A stretch of 50,259 nt of DNA from Lyngbya sp. PCC 8106 (GTDB lineage: Bacteria > Cyanobacteriota > Cyanobacteriia > Cyanobacteriales > Microcoleaceae): contig NZ_AAVU01000050.1 in assembly GCF_000169095.1 (NCBI RefSeq), positions 1-50,259 on the forward strand, given 5' to 3'. The notes beneath the pieces are model-generated. The model had not been told where the DNA came from. It made no database searches and saw only the letters and a list, made by a program, of their open reading frames with translations. This document shows positions 43,257-50,259 of the stretch, piece after piece (the stretch's first letter is position 1; each line of letters starts with the position of its first letter). Made by a program: the position numbers and the translations under genes.

Positions 43257-44513
43257 TTAACCAACCGCAGATACAGGTAACAGAGCGTCTTTTAACATCT
43301 GAACTTTATCCGTTCTTTCCCAGGGTAAACCCAGGTCAGTCCGTCCAAAATGACCGTAAGCTGCAACTTCTTGGAAGAAGTGTCCACCTCGTTTACCCGG
43401 CAAATTCTGCAAGTCAAAGGCTTGAATCATTCCGGCCGGCCGCAGTTCAAAGTTCTGCTGAATGACTTCAATCAGCTTGTCTTCGTCTACTTTGCCAGTA
43501 CCGAAAGTTTCAATAAACAGACTCACCGGACGAGCAACACCAATCGCATAACTCACCTGAACTTCGCACTTATCGGCTAATCCAGCAGCAACAATGTTTT
43601 TAGCAATATAGCGGCAAGCATAAGCAGCAGTACGGTCTACTTTCGTGGGGTCTTTACCGGAAAAAGCACCCCCTCCATGACGAGCATAACCGCCATAGGT
43701 ATCGACAATAATTTTGCGGCCAGTTAAACCCGAATCCCCTTGAGGGCCTCCGATCACAAATTTACCTGTGGGGTTCACTAAAAAGCGCGTTTTAGCATCA
43801 GGCTTAATGCTAATATCCTCAAACACAGGTTCTACCACTTCTGACCACAGATCTTGCTTAATCCGGGCTTGAATGGCAACGGGGTCAGAAATACCTGCAA
43901 TCGTAGCCGTGTGTTGAGTGGAAACTAAAATCGTATCAATTCCCACTGGACGACCATCTTCGTAGACGATAGTGACTTGGGTTTTACCATCTGGACGCAG
44001 ATAAGGAAGGGTGCCATTTTTGCGTACCGCCGTCAATTGACGAGAAATGCGGTGGGCTAAACTGATAGGCAAAGGCATCAGTTCCGGCGTTTCATTGCAA
44101 GCATAGCCGAACATCAAGCCCTGATCTCCAGCACCAATAGCATCTAACTGTTCTTCACTCAGATGTTCCCGTGTCTCCTGAGCCATATCAACCCCTTGGG
44201 CGATATCTACGGATTGTTCATCTAGAGCAACCAGAACAGAACAGCTATCGGCAGAAAAACCATTCTCGGCATGAGTGTAGCCAATTTGAGCAATCTTTTT
44301 ACGAGCGACGTCAATATAGTTGACTTGTGCTTTAGAGGTGATTTCGCCCGTAATTAAAACTAATCCGGTGTTGACCACGACTTCGGCAGCAACACGGCTT
44401 TTTGGATCTTGAGCAAGTAAAGCATCCAAGATAGCATCCGAGATTTGATCACAAATTTTATCGGGATGCCCTTCAGTAACGGATTCAGATGAAAAAAGGT
44501 AACGACGAGACAA
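43257..44513 (-). CDS. metK: S-adenosylmethionine synthetase
   Basis: 418 residues from a TTG start at 44513, which has a perfect AAGGAGGA ten bases upstream and gives the family N-terminus LSRRYLFSSESVTEGHPDKI. A longer frame extends upstream without a ribosome binding site. Motifs are GHPDKICDQISDAILD, GAGDQGLMFGYACNETPELM, GGPQGDSGLTGRKIIVDTYG and GGGAFSGKDPTKVDRTAAYA, complete to the end of the family. SAM supplied here feeds methylations and, via radical SAM, PhnJ. It follows a HAD gene and rps1 in the usual cyanobacterial order. Confidence 0.97.
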   Translation of the reverse strand: MSRRYLFSSESVTEGHPDKICDQISDAILDALLAQDPKSRVAAEVVVNTGLVLITGEITSKAQVNYIDVARKKIAQIGYTHAENGFSADSCSVLVALDEQSVDIAQGVDMAQETREHLSEEQLDAIGAGDQGLMFGYACNETPELMPLPISLAHRISRQLTAVRKNGTLPYLRPDGKTQVTIVYEDGRPVGIDTILVSTQHTATIAGISDPVAIQARIKQDLWSEVVEPVFEDISIKPDAKTRFLVNPTGKFVIGGPQGDSGLTGRKIIVDTYGGYARHGGGAFSGKDPTKVDRTAAYACRYIAKNIVAAGLADKCEVQVSYAIGVARPVSLFIETFGTGKVDEDKLIEVIQQNFELRPAGMIQAFDLQNLPGKRGGHFFQEVAAYGHFGRTDLGLPWERTDKVQMLKDALLPVSAVG

Positions 44514-44685
44514 AGGGAGTTCCTCCTTATTATAGAGCTTGGTTGATTGTGAAGTTTTTGATTGAACTCGCAATTCAAGCTACCCTGACTTACTAGAGTT
44601 ATTCACAAACCCGTGCATGGGTCTGTTACTCTACCAGAAGTGAACAGAACAAGGATTTAACCACATCCTTACTCTGACTTCTCAG

Positions 44686-45441
44686 CTAGCGGGAATCGTC
44701 CGTAGTTTGGAGAACTTGGATTTCGTCGAGCTGTGTAATAATAACATCTGCCCGGTACAAATTAATAGCTTTTTGGGATTTCCAGTTTATACCAATACAA
44801 CCGGCTGCACCTGCCTGTTTCGCCATATCCATATCAACTTCCGCGTCTCCAACCATCAGAGTCTGAGAAGCGAGTACATCTAAATCTTTACAGGCTTGCA
44901 AATATAAAGCCGGATCAGGCTTGCTTAAACCTTGATCTACACCGATTTGAACTTGAATATAGTCTCCGAGTTGATAATGTTTGACAAATGCTTCGACTTC
45001 ACGACGGGGAGCTGCCGAAAGAATTGCCAATTTCAATCCAACTTTTGCCAGAGACTTAAACACCTCTAAACTCCCAGGAAATAGAGGTGACGGAGGTGCG
45101 TCTTTCATGTACTGGTCAGCATCATTAAAGGCTTGACGCGCGATTTCCAATGATTCTAACCATCCCCGTCCTGTCTCCGCAACATAGGAAGCCGCAGCAA
45201 TTTCATTTTCTCGCCGACTGCCGACAGCCATCAGTCCAGCCGGATCGATTTGATCACCATCAACACCAAACGCCATTAAAAGCGGATCTCCAATACCTGG
45301 AATCTGAGCATCAATTAAACGTGATCGCTTCTGAGCCAGATTTCTCAAAAAGTTTTCAGAATCTTCTAACGTGCCGTCCTTATCAAAAATAACAGCCCTA
45401 ATCTTCTCAAAGGTAACGCCCTGAACCTCAATTTTAACCAA
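44686..45441 (-). CDS. HAD-superfamily phosphatase (phosphoglycolate-phosphatase-like)
   Basis: About 251 residues. HAD motif I VIFDKDGTLEDS, motif II LAILSAAPR, motif III GLSKPDPALYLQ and motif IV MVGDAEVDMDMAKQAGA. The gene lies between rps1 and metK. Only TTG starts are available: 45441 has a GGGAG site seven bases upstream, and 45447 is the alternative. Phosphoglycolate is a possible substrate for this branch in a photosynthetic organism but cannot be read from the sequence. Confidence 0.8.
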   Translation of the reverse strand: MVKIEVQGVTFEKIRAVIFDKDGTLEDSENFLRNLAQKRSRLIDAQIPGIGDPLLMAFGVDGDQIDPAGLMAVGSRRENEIAAASYVAETGRGWLESLEIARQAFNDADQYMKDAPPSPLFPGSLEVFKSLAKVGLKLAILSAAPRREVEAFVKHYQLGDYIQVQIGVDQGLSKPDPALYLQACKDLDVLASQTLMVGDAEVDMDMAKQAGAAGCIGINWKSQKAINLYRADVIITQLDEIQVLQTTDDSR

Positions 45442-45484
45442 GCACAACTCTCCCTAAAACGTGAGTCTGATTGCTTAACAGGCT

Positions 45485-45508
45485 TAAAAAAGAGGGACAT
45501 TCCCTCTT
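45485..45508 (-). terminator. Rho-independent terminator of rps1
   Basis: On the minus strand AGAGGGA-atg-TCCCTCT is followed by TTTTT. It lies 20 bases after the rps1 stop and so separates it from the HAD gene, which would need its own or read-through transcription. Confidence 0.85.
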
Positions 45509-45528
45509 CCCTAAAACCTGAGAGTCTT

Positions 45529-46773
45529 CTAAGATTCAGCAACTGCCGAAGCTTCTTCTTCTTCTTCTTTTTCGGGTTCAGCCTCGGGTTCAGCTTCAAG
45601 TTCAGCTTCAGGTTCAGCCTCGGGTTCAGCCTCGGGTTCAACCTCAAGTTCAGCCTCGGGTTCAACCTCAAGTTCAGCTTCGGGTTCAGCCTCAAGTTCA
45701 GCTTCGGGTTCAGCCTCGGGTTCAGCCTCGGGTTCAGCTTCTTTCACCTCTGCTGTCGTCGTTTCCGCAACTTCGGTGTCTGCGACTACTTCCTCGACCT
45801 CATCATTTTCGGTTGCGGACGGAATATCTGCTTCCTCGACCTCTGCTTCGCCTGTAGGAGCATCGGTTCCTTGCTGTTCAGCTAGCATTTTCTCCCGGAA
45901 TTTAGCCGCCATCTCCTCAGCTTTTTCATATACTAGCTCAGGATTTTTCACCATTGCTCCCGGTTCGGGTTCAAGCTGCTTGGTTGAGAGTGAAATCCGA
46001 CCCCGATCTGCATCAAGATCAATAATCATCACCTTCACTTCATCGTTCACATTAAAGACACTATGAGGTGTATCAATGTGATCATGAGAAATTTCCGAGA
46101 TGTGCAGCAAGCCACTCACGCCTCCAATATCAATAAAGGCACCGTAGGGCTTGATTCCGCGTACTGTTCCGATCACAACTTCTCCGACTTCGAGTCGGTT
46201 CATCTTCCGCTCAACTAAAGCACGACGATGACTCAATACCAGTCGGTTTCGGTCTTCGTCTACTTCTAGGAATTTCAGAGGGAGTTCTTCTGAGACTAAT
46301 TCCTCTTTGGGCTTACGGGTACTAATATGGGAGCCGGGAATAAAACCTCGTAATCCTTCAATTCTGACCAAAGCACCACCTCGGTTGGTTGCAAAGACTT
46401 GGGATCTAACCGTTGCATCTTCTGCTTGCAGTTGACGAACTCGTTCCCAGGCTCGCATATACTCAATCCGACGAATTGAGAGGGTAAGCTGCCCATCTTC
46501 GTTCTCGTCGGTCAGAATGAAAAATTCACGGGTCTCGTTGGACTGTAATACTTCGTCCGGACTCTCCACCCGGTTAATTGACATTTCCTGGAGGGGAATA
46601 TAAGCTGCGGTCTTAGCACCAATATCAATCAGAGCGCCTCTAGGTTCTAAACTAAACACTGTCCCGGCAACCACATCTCCCGGACTAAAATGATAGTCAT
46701 ACTGATCGAGTAGGGCGGCAAAATCTTCGTGGGTAAAGCCCACATCTCTCTGATTGGTTTTCTGATTGATCAT
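45529..46773 (-). CDS. rps1: 30S ribosomal protein S1 with Glu/Ala/Pro repeat tail
   Basis: 414 residues. Three S1 RNA-binding domains (about 34-103, 121-186 and 200-268), the usual number in cyanobacterial S1, are marked by GTVFSLEPRGALIDIGAKTA, RGGALVRIEGLRGFIPGSHI and GTVRGIKPYGAFIDIGGVSG. The C-terminal third is acidic and ends in about 70 residues of EPEAEPEAELEVEP-type repeats plus EEEEEE, encoded by TTCAGCCTCGGG/TTCAGCTTC units at about 45575-45750. Typical cyanobacterial S1 ends shortly after the third domain with a moderately acidic tail, so this tail is unusually long and repetitive. ATG at 46773. Confidence 0.97.
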   Translation of the reverse strand: MINQKTNQRDVGFTHEDFAALLDQYDYHFSPGDVVAGTVFSLEPRGALIDIGAKTAAYIPLQEMSINRVESPDEVLQSNETREFFILTDENEDGQLTLSIRRIEYMRAWERVRQLQAEDATVRSQVFATNRGGALVRIEGLRGFIPGSHISTRKPKEELVSEELPLKFLEVDEDRNRLVLSHRRALVERKMNRLEVGEVVIGTVRGIKPYGAFIDIGGVSGLLHISEISHDHIDTPHSVFNVNDEVKVMIIDLDADRGRISLSTKQLEPEPGAMVKNPELVYEKAEEMAAKFREKMLAEQQGTDAPTGEAEVEEADIPSATENDEVEEVVADTEVAETTTAEVKEAEPEAEPEAEPEAELEAEPEAELEVEPEAELEVEPEAEPEAEPEAELEAEPEAEPEKEEEEEASAVAES

Positions 46774-47101
46774 GCGAGTTGTTTCCTAGATTTTCTCTCC
46801 TTAGTAGTTTTTGACACAACTTAGAGCCTTTCTTCCATTTGCTTGATCTTTAGATTCAGATTAGGCATTGGAAGATCCCAAGTTTTGAGGTGACGTTCAA
46901 CCTCACTCTAATTGCTTTGACCTGCACCTCTTTTAAAGTGAGGGCAGGACAAAAAGTTGGGTCTAACTAAGCTTAGATCCATTATAGAACTATAGCTAAT
47001 CAACTCTAACGAATTTTCCTACTCTTGACTGGAGATTGCCGAAAAGTAAGGAATAAGCAGTCTTGTAACTGTAACTCTACGGTTATGTCGATTAGTCTTA
47101 G

Positions 47102-47320
47102 TTGACCTCCTCACCGTCTGTTAGGACGATGATTCCTACCAGGCTTTTCGCCTCTCGGTGGGTTGACACTTCGCAGGATGCTGCTACCCATTACGGTAGT
47201 CTTACAAGTCCTCCACGTCCGTTTAGAGTCTCCGGTAGCCCTTCGGCGACTGATTTCTGATCTGGGCATAAGCCTAGATTTTTTACAGTTAATCACCCGA
47301 AAGGGCGAAGCTTTTATCCC
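47102..47320 (-). mobile_element. Gene-less IS200/IS605-type element, 219 bp, with tnpB 3'-end/guide-RNA-like sequence
   Basis: Read on the minus strand it begins GGGATAAAAGCTTCGCCC-TTTC-GGGTGATTAAC and ends GGAATCATCGTCCTAACAGACGGTGAGGAGGTCAAC. Both ends parallel those of the element at 34697-35049 (GGGATA.AAGC left end, GAATC-hairpin-GTCAA right end). The interior (ATGCCCAGATCAGAAATC, CTACC/GGTAG hairpin at about 47191-47207, GACTTGTAAGAC) looks to me like the 3' end and guide-RNA scaffold of TnpB-type elements, but the tnpB frame is gone. It may therefore be a stand-alone omega-RNA-like scaffold. It lies 68 bases from the 361-bp repeat copy B. Confidence 0.65.
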
Positions 47321-47387
47321 GCTTATTTTTGGTCAGAGCATTACTATTATGCCACAATAATTCGAGTTTTGTGTTAAGAGATTGAAC

Positions 47388-47748
47388 CTGTTCTACAAAA
47401 CCTGTACAAAACGTCGCATTACAACACTTTTGCACTGTTTGCTTCCTGTTTCAAATCAGGACTGTCGGCAGCACCCTGTCCACAGGCTGAAAATCGGCTG
47501 GAACCCAACCTATTATTGAGTTTTCATTGACAACTTTGGATCTCTACTCCACTATTTTCAGGAAATTTAAAACTGATGGCTTTACTCAGTTGCCTTTTTA
47601 CAGGCTGCCCACTAGACAAGAATTCTCTGGGATGTCAAGCCTTAAATGCTTTAATCGCTTGGTTTTCGCGTTTTTTGATTGTATCACATTCAGAAAATAC
47701 CTTGAAGCAACTCAAAGTAACGCAAATCGTATACTAGATTACATCTCT
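47388..47748 (+). repeat. 361-bp repeat, copy B (inverted partner at 269-629)
   Basis: Near-identical to the minus strand of 269-629, same length and sharp borders (starts CTGTTCTACAAAACC, ends TAGATTACATCTCT). It has an 80-codon frame on the plus strand beginning at 47527 with no recognisable protein. Between the two copies lie 46.8 kb in inverted orientation. The element at 47102-47320 is nearby, but copy A has no such neighbour, so it is not part of the repeat. Confidence 0.85.
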
Positions 47749-47811
47749 CCCCCCTGAATCGAGTTGCCGTCCCTTCAAAAAGACAATAACGGATGATTTC
47801 TTGCTCAAAAA

Positions 47812-48411
47812 TTAAGGAAAAATAGCCTCTTGCTGTCGAGGTGAATTTTGATCAACTTCCTCGTCTGATGAGGATGAACAACTGAACGAACTCAACTGAG
47901 AAGATCCGGGCTGTAACGACTGAGACTCCTCTGGTTCTTGAGTTGAATCACTTCTTGTCTGGTAGCTTTTGAGGTGATCTAATGTCTCTACAAAATCTCG
48001 AATTCCTTGAAACTTTCGATAAACGGATGCAAAACGGACATAAGCCACTTCACTTACCGATTGTAGCTGTTCTAGAACCAATTCTCCAATTTCCTGACTC
48101 GAAACTTCTCGGACAGCCCGTTGTTGGAGTTCAGCTTCAATTTCATCAATCACTGTCTCTAAAGCACCTGTTTCAATCCCGGTCTTTTCACAAGCGCGAA
48201 TCAAACCTCGTAACAATTTGGAACGATCAAACGACTCTCTCTTACCATCTCGCTTAATGACGGTAATGGGAACATATTCTATTCGTTCATAGGTCGTGAA
48301 GCGATGCTTACAATTCAAACATTCTCGCCGCCTGCGAATACTTTTACCCGACTCTGCGGAGCGAGACTCTAAAACCCGACTACTGGTGTGTTGGCAAACA
48401 GGACATTGCAT
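47812..48411 (-). CDS. nrdR: NrdR transcriptional repressor
   Basis: 199 residues. NrdR represses ribonucleotide reductase genes. A zinc ribbon (MQCPVCQHTSSRVLESRSAE and CLNCKHRFTTYE) is followed by an ATP-cone domain (VIKRDGKRESFDRSKLLRGL, then IGELVLEQLQSVSEVAYVRF). The length is about 30-40 residues above the usual 150-170 because of a Ser/Gln-rich C-terminal tail (SSFSCSSSSDEE). It lies downstream of psbT on the same strand, a common order in cyanobacteria. Confidence 0.95.
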   Translation of the reverse strand: MQCPVCQHTSSRVLESRSAESGKSIRRRRECLNCKHRFTTYERIEYVPITVIKRDGKRESFDRSKLLRGLIRACEKTGIETGALETVIDEIEAELQQRAVREVSSQEIGELVLEQLQSVSEVAYVRFASVYRKFQGIRDFVETLDHLKSYQTRSDSTQEPEESQSLQPGSSQLSSFSCSSSSDEEVDQNSPRQQEAIFP

Positions 48412-48620
48412 AACTATCGATCTTCAAGTGGGAACTTCCTTAAACGGGTCACTCCCCTGAAATTGAGTGAAGAGAACAGAATTTTTTTGAGAAAAACCTG
48501 ATTACAGACTTCAAAAGGTAAAGGAATTTTCCCTCGCCCCATGAAGTCTGTTTATATTTGATTTGATCGGCGCTATGTTATGGAGAACTTTGCGAATCTC
48601 CAGCAAAAAAGCTTTCTTGT

Positions 48621-48716
48621 CTATTTTCCAATCCGAGGAGGTTCCCGGAAGGCGATCGCAAAAAATAGCACTCCAATCCCCAAAGCCAAAACTAAGATAT
48701 ATGCAACGCTTTCCAT
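48621..48716 (-). CDS. psbT: Photosystem II reaction center protein T
   Basis: A 31-residue single-helix protein with the sequence MESVAYILVLALGIGVLFFA followed by IAFREPPRIGK, identical in form to PsbT of other cyanobacteria. PsbT is a thylakoid membrane subunit near the QA site at the monomer interface of photosystem II. It follows psbB by 202 bases on the same strand, as is usual. The short length kept it out of simple gene lists. Confidence 0.96.
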   Translation of the reverse strand: MESVAYILVLALGIGVLFFAIAFREPPRIGK

Positions 48717-48918
48717 ATCGTCAACGTTTCCTTATATTTCTATTGATTACCAGTTTACCAGTTGAGCGTTCAAAACTGTCGAAAGAATGGACTTTTATTT
48801 GGCTCAACGCAAGATGAGAGCTAAGACTAGACGATCAATTTAATCTTCTAGCTTAACTCTCAACCTCTAAAATCAACTCAAATCTGGGGTTAATCAAATT
48901 CAAGTTCAGAATGTGACT

Positions 48919-50259
48919 TTAAACCGTCTTGTTAGTACGAGTTGTTTTGTCACCCAATTTCTGGAACAGTCCCCATTCCACCTGCTCTTCGAGATCCGCT
49001 TCAATTCCCGCAAATACATCTCGGAAAATGGTACGAGAACCGTGCCAAATATGTCCAAAGAAGAATAGCAGAGCGAAACAGGCGTGAGCAAAGGTGAACC
49101 AGCCTCTTGTACTGGTGCGGAATACCCCGTCAGAATTCAAGGTTTCTCGGTCAAACTCAAAGGGCTGACCTTGTTGAGTTAAACGAGCATATTTCTTGAC
49201 TGTGGGAGCATCGCTGTAAGTCTGACCATCTAACAACCCGCCATAGAAGGAAGCCGTGATACCAGCTTGCTCAAAGCTATAACGAGATTCTGCCCGACGG
49301 AAGGGAATATCCGCTCGGATCACACCGTCAGAGTCCTGTAAGACAACCGGGAAGGTTTCAAAGAAGTTGGGAAGACGACGAACTGACAAGTCGCGACCTT
49401 CACTGTCTTTGAATACGGGATGACCTAACCAAGCTTGGGCAATACCATCACCGTCGTTCATCGGGCCAACACGGAATAAACCGCCCTTAGCCGGACTGTT
49501 ACCGACATAATCATAAAATGCCAGTTTTTCCGGAATCTTTGACCAAGCTGTTGATAAGCTATCGCCAGATGCTACACTCGCCTGAACTCGCCGCTCAATT
49601 TCTTGCTGGAAGTAGCCTTGATCCCACTGATAACGAGTCGGGCCAAATAGCTCGATCGGAGTTGCCGCAGAACCATACCACATTGTTCCGGCTACCACAA
49701 AAGCTGCAAAGAATACAGCCGCAATACTGCTAGATAGTACGGTTTCGATGTTCCCCATCCGTAGAGCTTTGTAAAGCCGTTGGGGAGGTCGCACAGATAA
49801 GTGGAATAAACCCGCAATAATGCCGACAATACCCGCTGCAATGTGGTGAGCAACAATCCCCCCGGAATTAAAGGGGTTAAAGCCTTCTGGTCCCCACGAG
49901 GGGGCGACGGGTTGAATACTGCCTGTCAAGCCATAGGGATCTGAAACCCACATTCCGGGGCCGAATAGTCCCGTTAAGTGAAAGGCTCCGAAGCCAAAGC
50001 ATAAAAGACCAGACAAGAATAGATGAATCCCAAACATTTTGGGTAAATCTAAAGCAGGTTCGCCCGTGCGGGGATCGGTAAAGAGTTCAAGATCCCAAAA
50101 AACCCAGTGCCAAACCGCCGCTAAGAACAGCAAGCCGGACAAAATGATATGAGCCGCAGCGACTCCTTCAAAAGACCAAATACCAGGATTGCCTGCTGCC
50201 TCGCCTGTAACGCTCCAACCCGCCCAAGATTCGGTAACACCCAAGCGAGCCATGAACGG
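48919..50259 (-). CDS. psbB: Photosystem II CP47 chlorophyll-binding protein, 5' part beyond the window
   Basis: About 446 codons are present, reading PFMARLGVTESWAGWSVTGE at the window edge and running to the stop. Full CP47 has about 508 residues and begins MGLPWYR, so about 60 N-terminal residues lie outside the window; MARLGV is an internal Met, not a start. Membrane segments with chlorophyll-ligand histidines are visible (for example AAHIILSGLLFLAAVWHWVF, IHLFLSGLLCFGFGAFHLTG and HHIAAGIVGIIAGLFHLSVR), and the large lumenal loop with GPTRYQWDQGYFQQEIERR follows. It starts the psbB-psbT-nrdR block. Confidence 0.98.
   Translation of the reverse strand, partial: PFMARLGVTESWAGWSVTGEAAGNPGIWSFEGVAAAHIILSGLLFLAAVWHWVFWDLELFTDPRTGEPALDLPKMFGIHLFLSGLLCFGFGAFHLTGLFGPGMWVSDPYGLTGSIQPVAPSWGPEGFNPFNSGGIVAHHIAAGIVGIIAGLFHLSVRPPQRLYKALRMGNIETVLSSSIAAVFFAAFVVAGTMWYGSAATPIELFGPTRYQWDQGYFQQEIERRVQASVASGDSLSTAWSKIPEKLAFYDYVGNSPAKGGLFRVGPMNDGDGIAQAWLGHPVFKDSEGRDLSVRRLPNFFETFPVVLQDSDGVIRADIPFRRAESRYSFEQAGITASFYGGLLDGQTYSDAPTVKKYARLTQQGQPFEFDRETLNSDGVFRTSTRGWFTFAHACFALLFFFGHIWHGSRTIFRDVFAGIEADLEEQVEWGLFQKLGDKTTRTNKTV

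Noticed and set aside
44574..44685. SAM riboswitch upstream of metK
   Set aside because: The 172-base leader shows only a short ACCC/GGGT hairpin; no SAM-riboswitch core could be seen.
45366..45695. 109-codon frame rich in Leu, Asn, Pro and Arg
   Set aside because: It is the shadow of the rps1 repeat tail in another frame.
47111..47296. 61-codon frame in the second IS200/IS605-type element
   Set aside because: The region reads better as element end and RNA scaffold; the frame matches no part of TnpB that I know.

Overview
The window is a stretch of cyanobacterial chromosome. This is shown directly by the photosystem II genes psbB (cut by the right window edge) and psbT, the ARC6/Ftn2-type division gene, the cyanobacterial neighbourhoods rps1-HAD-metK and psbB-psbT-nrdR, the DUF1822 and DUF1830 proteins, and many GCGATCGC (HIP1) octamers. 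The two-TnpB-less-element and repeat content would fit a filamentous (oscillatorian) genome, but that is an inference and the species cannot be named from the window.

Layout. 1-0.8 kb: non-coding, with one copy of a 361-bp repeat whose second, inverted copy lies at 47.4 kb. 0.8-8 kb: ftn2/zipN (-), pdhA (+), an amidase-like/DPBB protein (+) and an extremely Asp-rich repeat protein (-). 8.9-13.5 kb: a three-gene signalling module (+) of an ECF-like sigma factor, a DUF1822-HEAT protein and a CHAT-protease/CHASE2 membrane receptor. 13.5-27.8 kb: a phosphonate island. Its import half (phnC-phnD-phnE, then a half-size TauE/SafE protein and a fatty-acid-hydroxylase-like protein) lies behind a tandem Pho box. 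A PhnF regulator gene is divergent from the C-P lyase half (phnG-H-I, a Uma2 fragment, phnJ, a GST gene, phnK, phnL, a Dabb gene on the other strand, phnM). The latter ends with a 2H phosphoesterase and a PhnZ-type HD oxygenase. Classical phnN and phnP are absent from the window, and the 2H enzyme is a candidate stand-in for PhnP.

27.9-33.9 kb: a double-RCK potassium-channel-like protein, a DUF1830 protein, a small P-loop kinase-like protein, a CHAD protein and dnaN. The spacer after dnaN (33.99-34.19 kb) carries five or six DnaA boxes and is the likely chromosomal oriC. 34.3-40.8 kb: a thioredoxin-like [2Fe-2S] protein, a 353-bp IS200/IS605-type element without genes that has supplied the last eight codons of an alpha/beta hydrolase, an RsbW-like kinase, two small conserved proteins, mtnA and a geranylgeranyl-reductase-like flavoprotein. 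41-46.8 kb: a small secreted protein, a peroxiredoxin-2OG oxygenase fusion, metK, a HAD phosphatase and rps1 with a long Glu/Ala/Pro repeat tail. 47.1-50.3 kb: a second TnpB-less IS200/IS605 element, the second copy of the inverted repeat, nrdR, psbT and psbB.

How it works together. The best supported system is phosphate-starvation-controlled phosphonate uptake and cleavage, with unusual accessory genes. The most speculative but attractive one is the sigma factor/DUF1822/CHAT-CHASE2 trio, which has the parts for a membrane-sensed, protease-gated transcription switch. The predicted origin sits inside a 47-kb segment bounded by near-identical inverted repeats, so recombination between them would flip the origin region.
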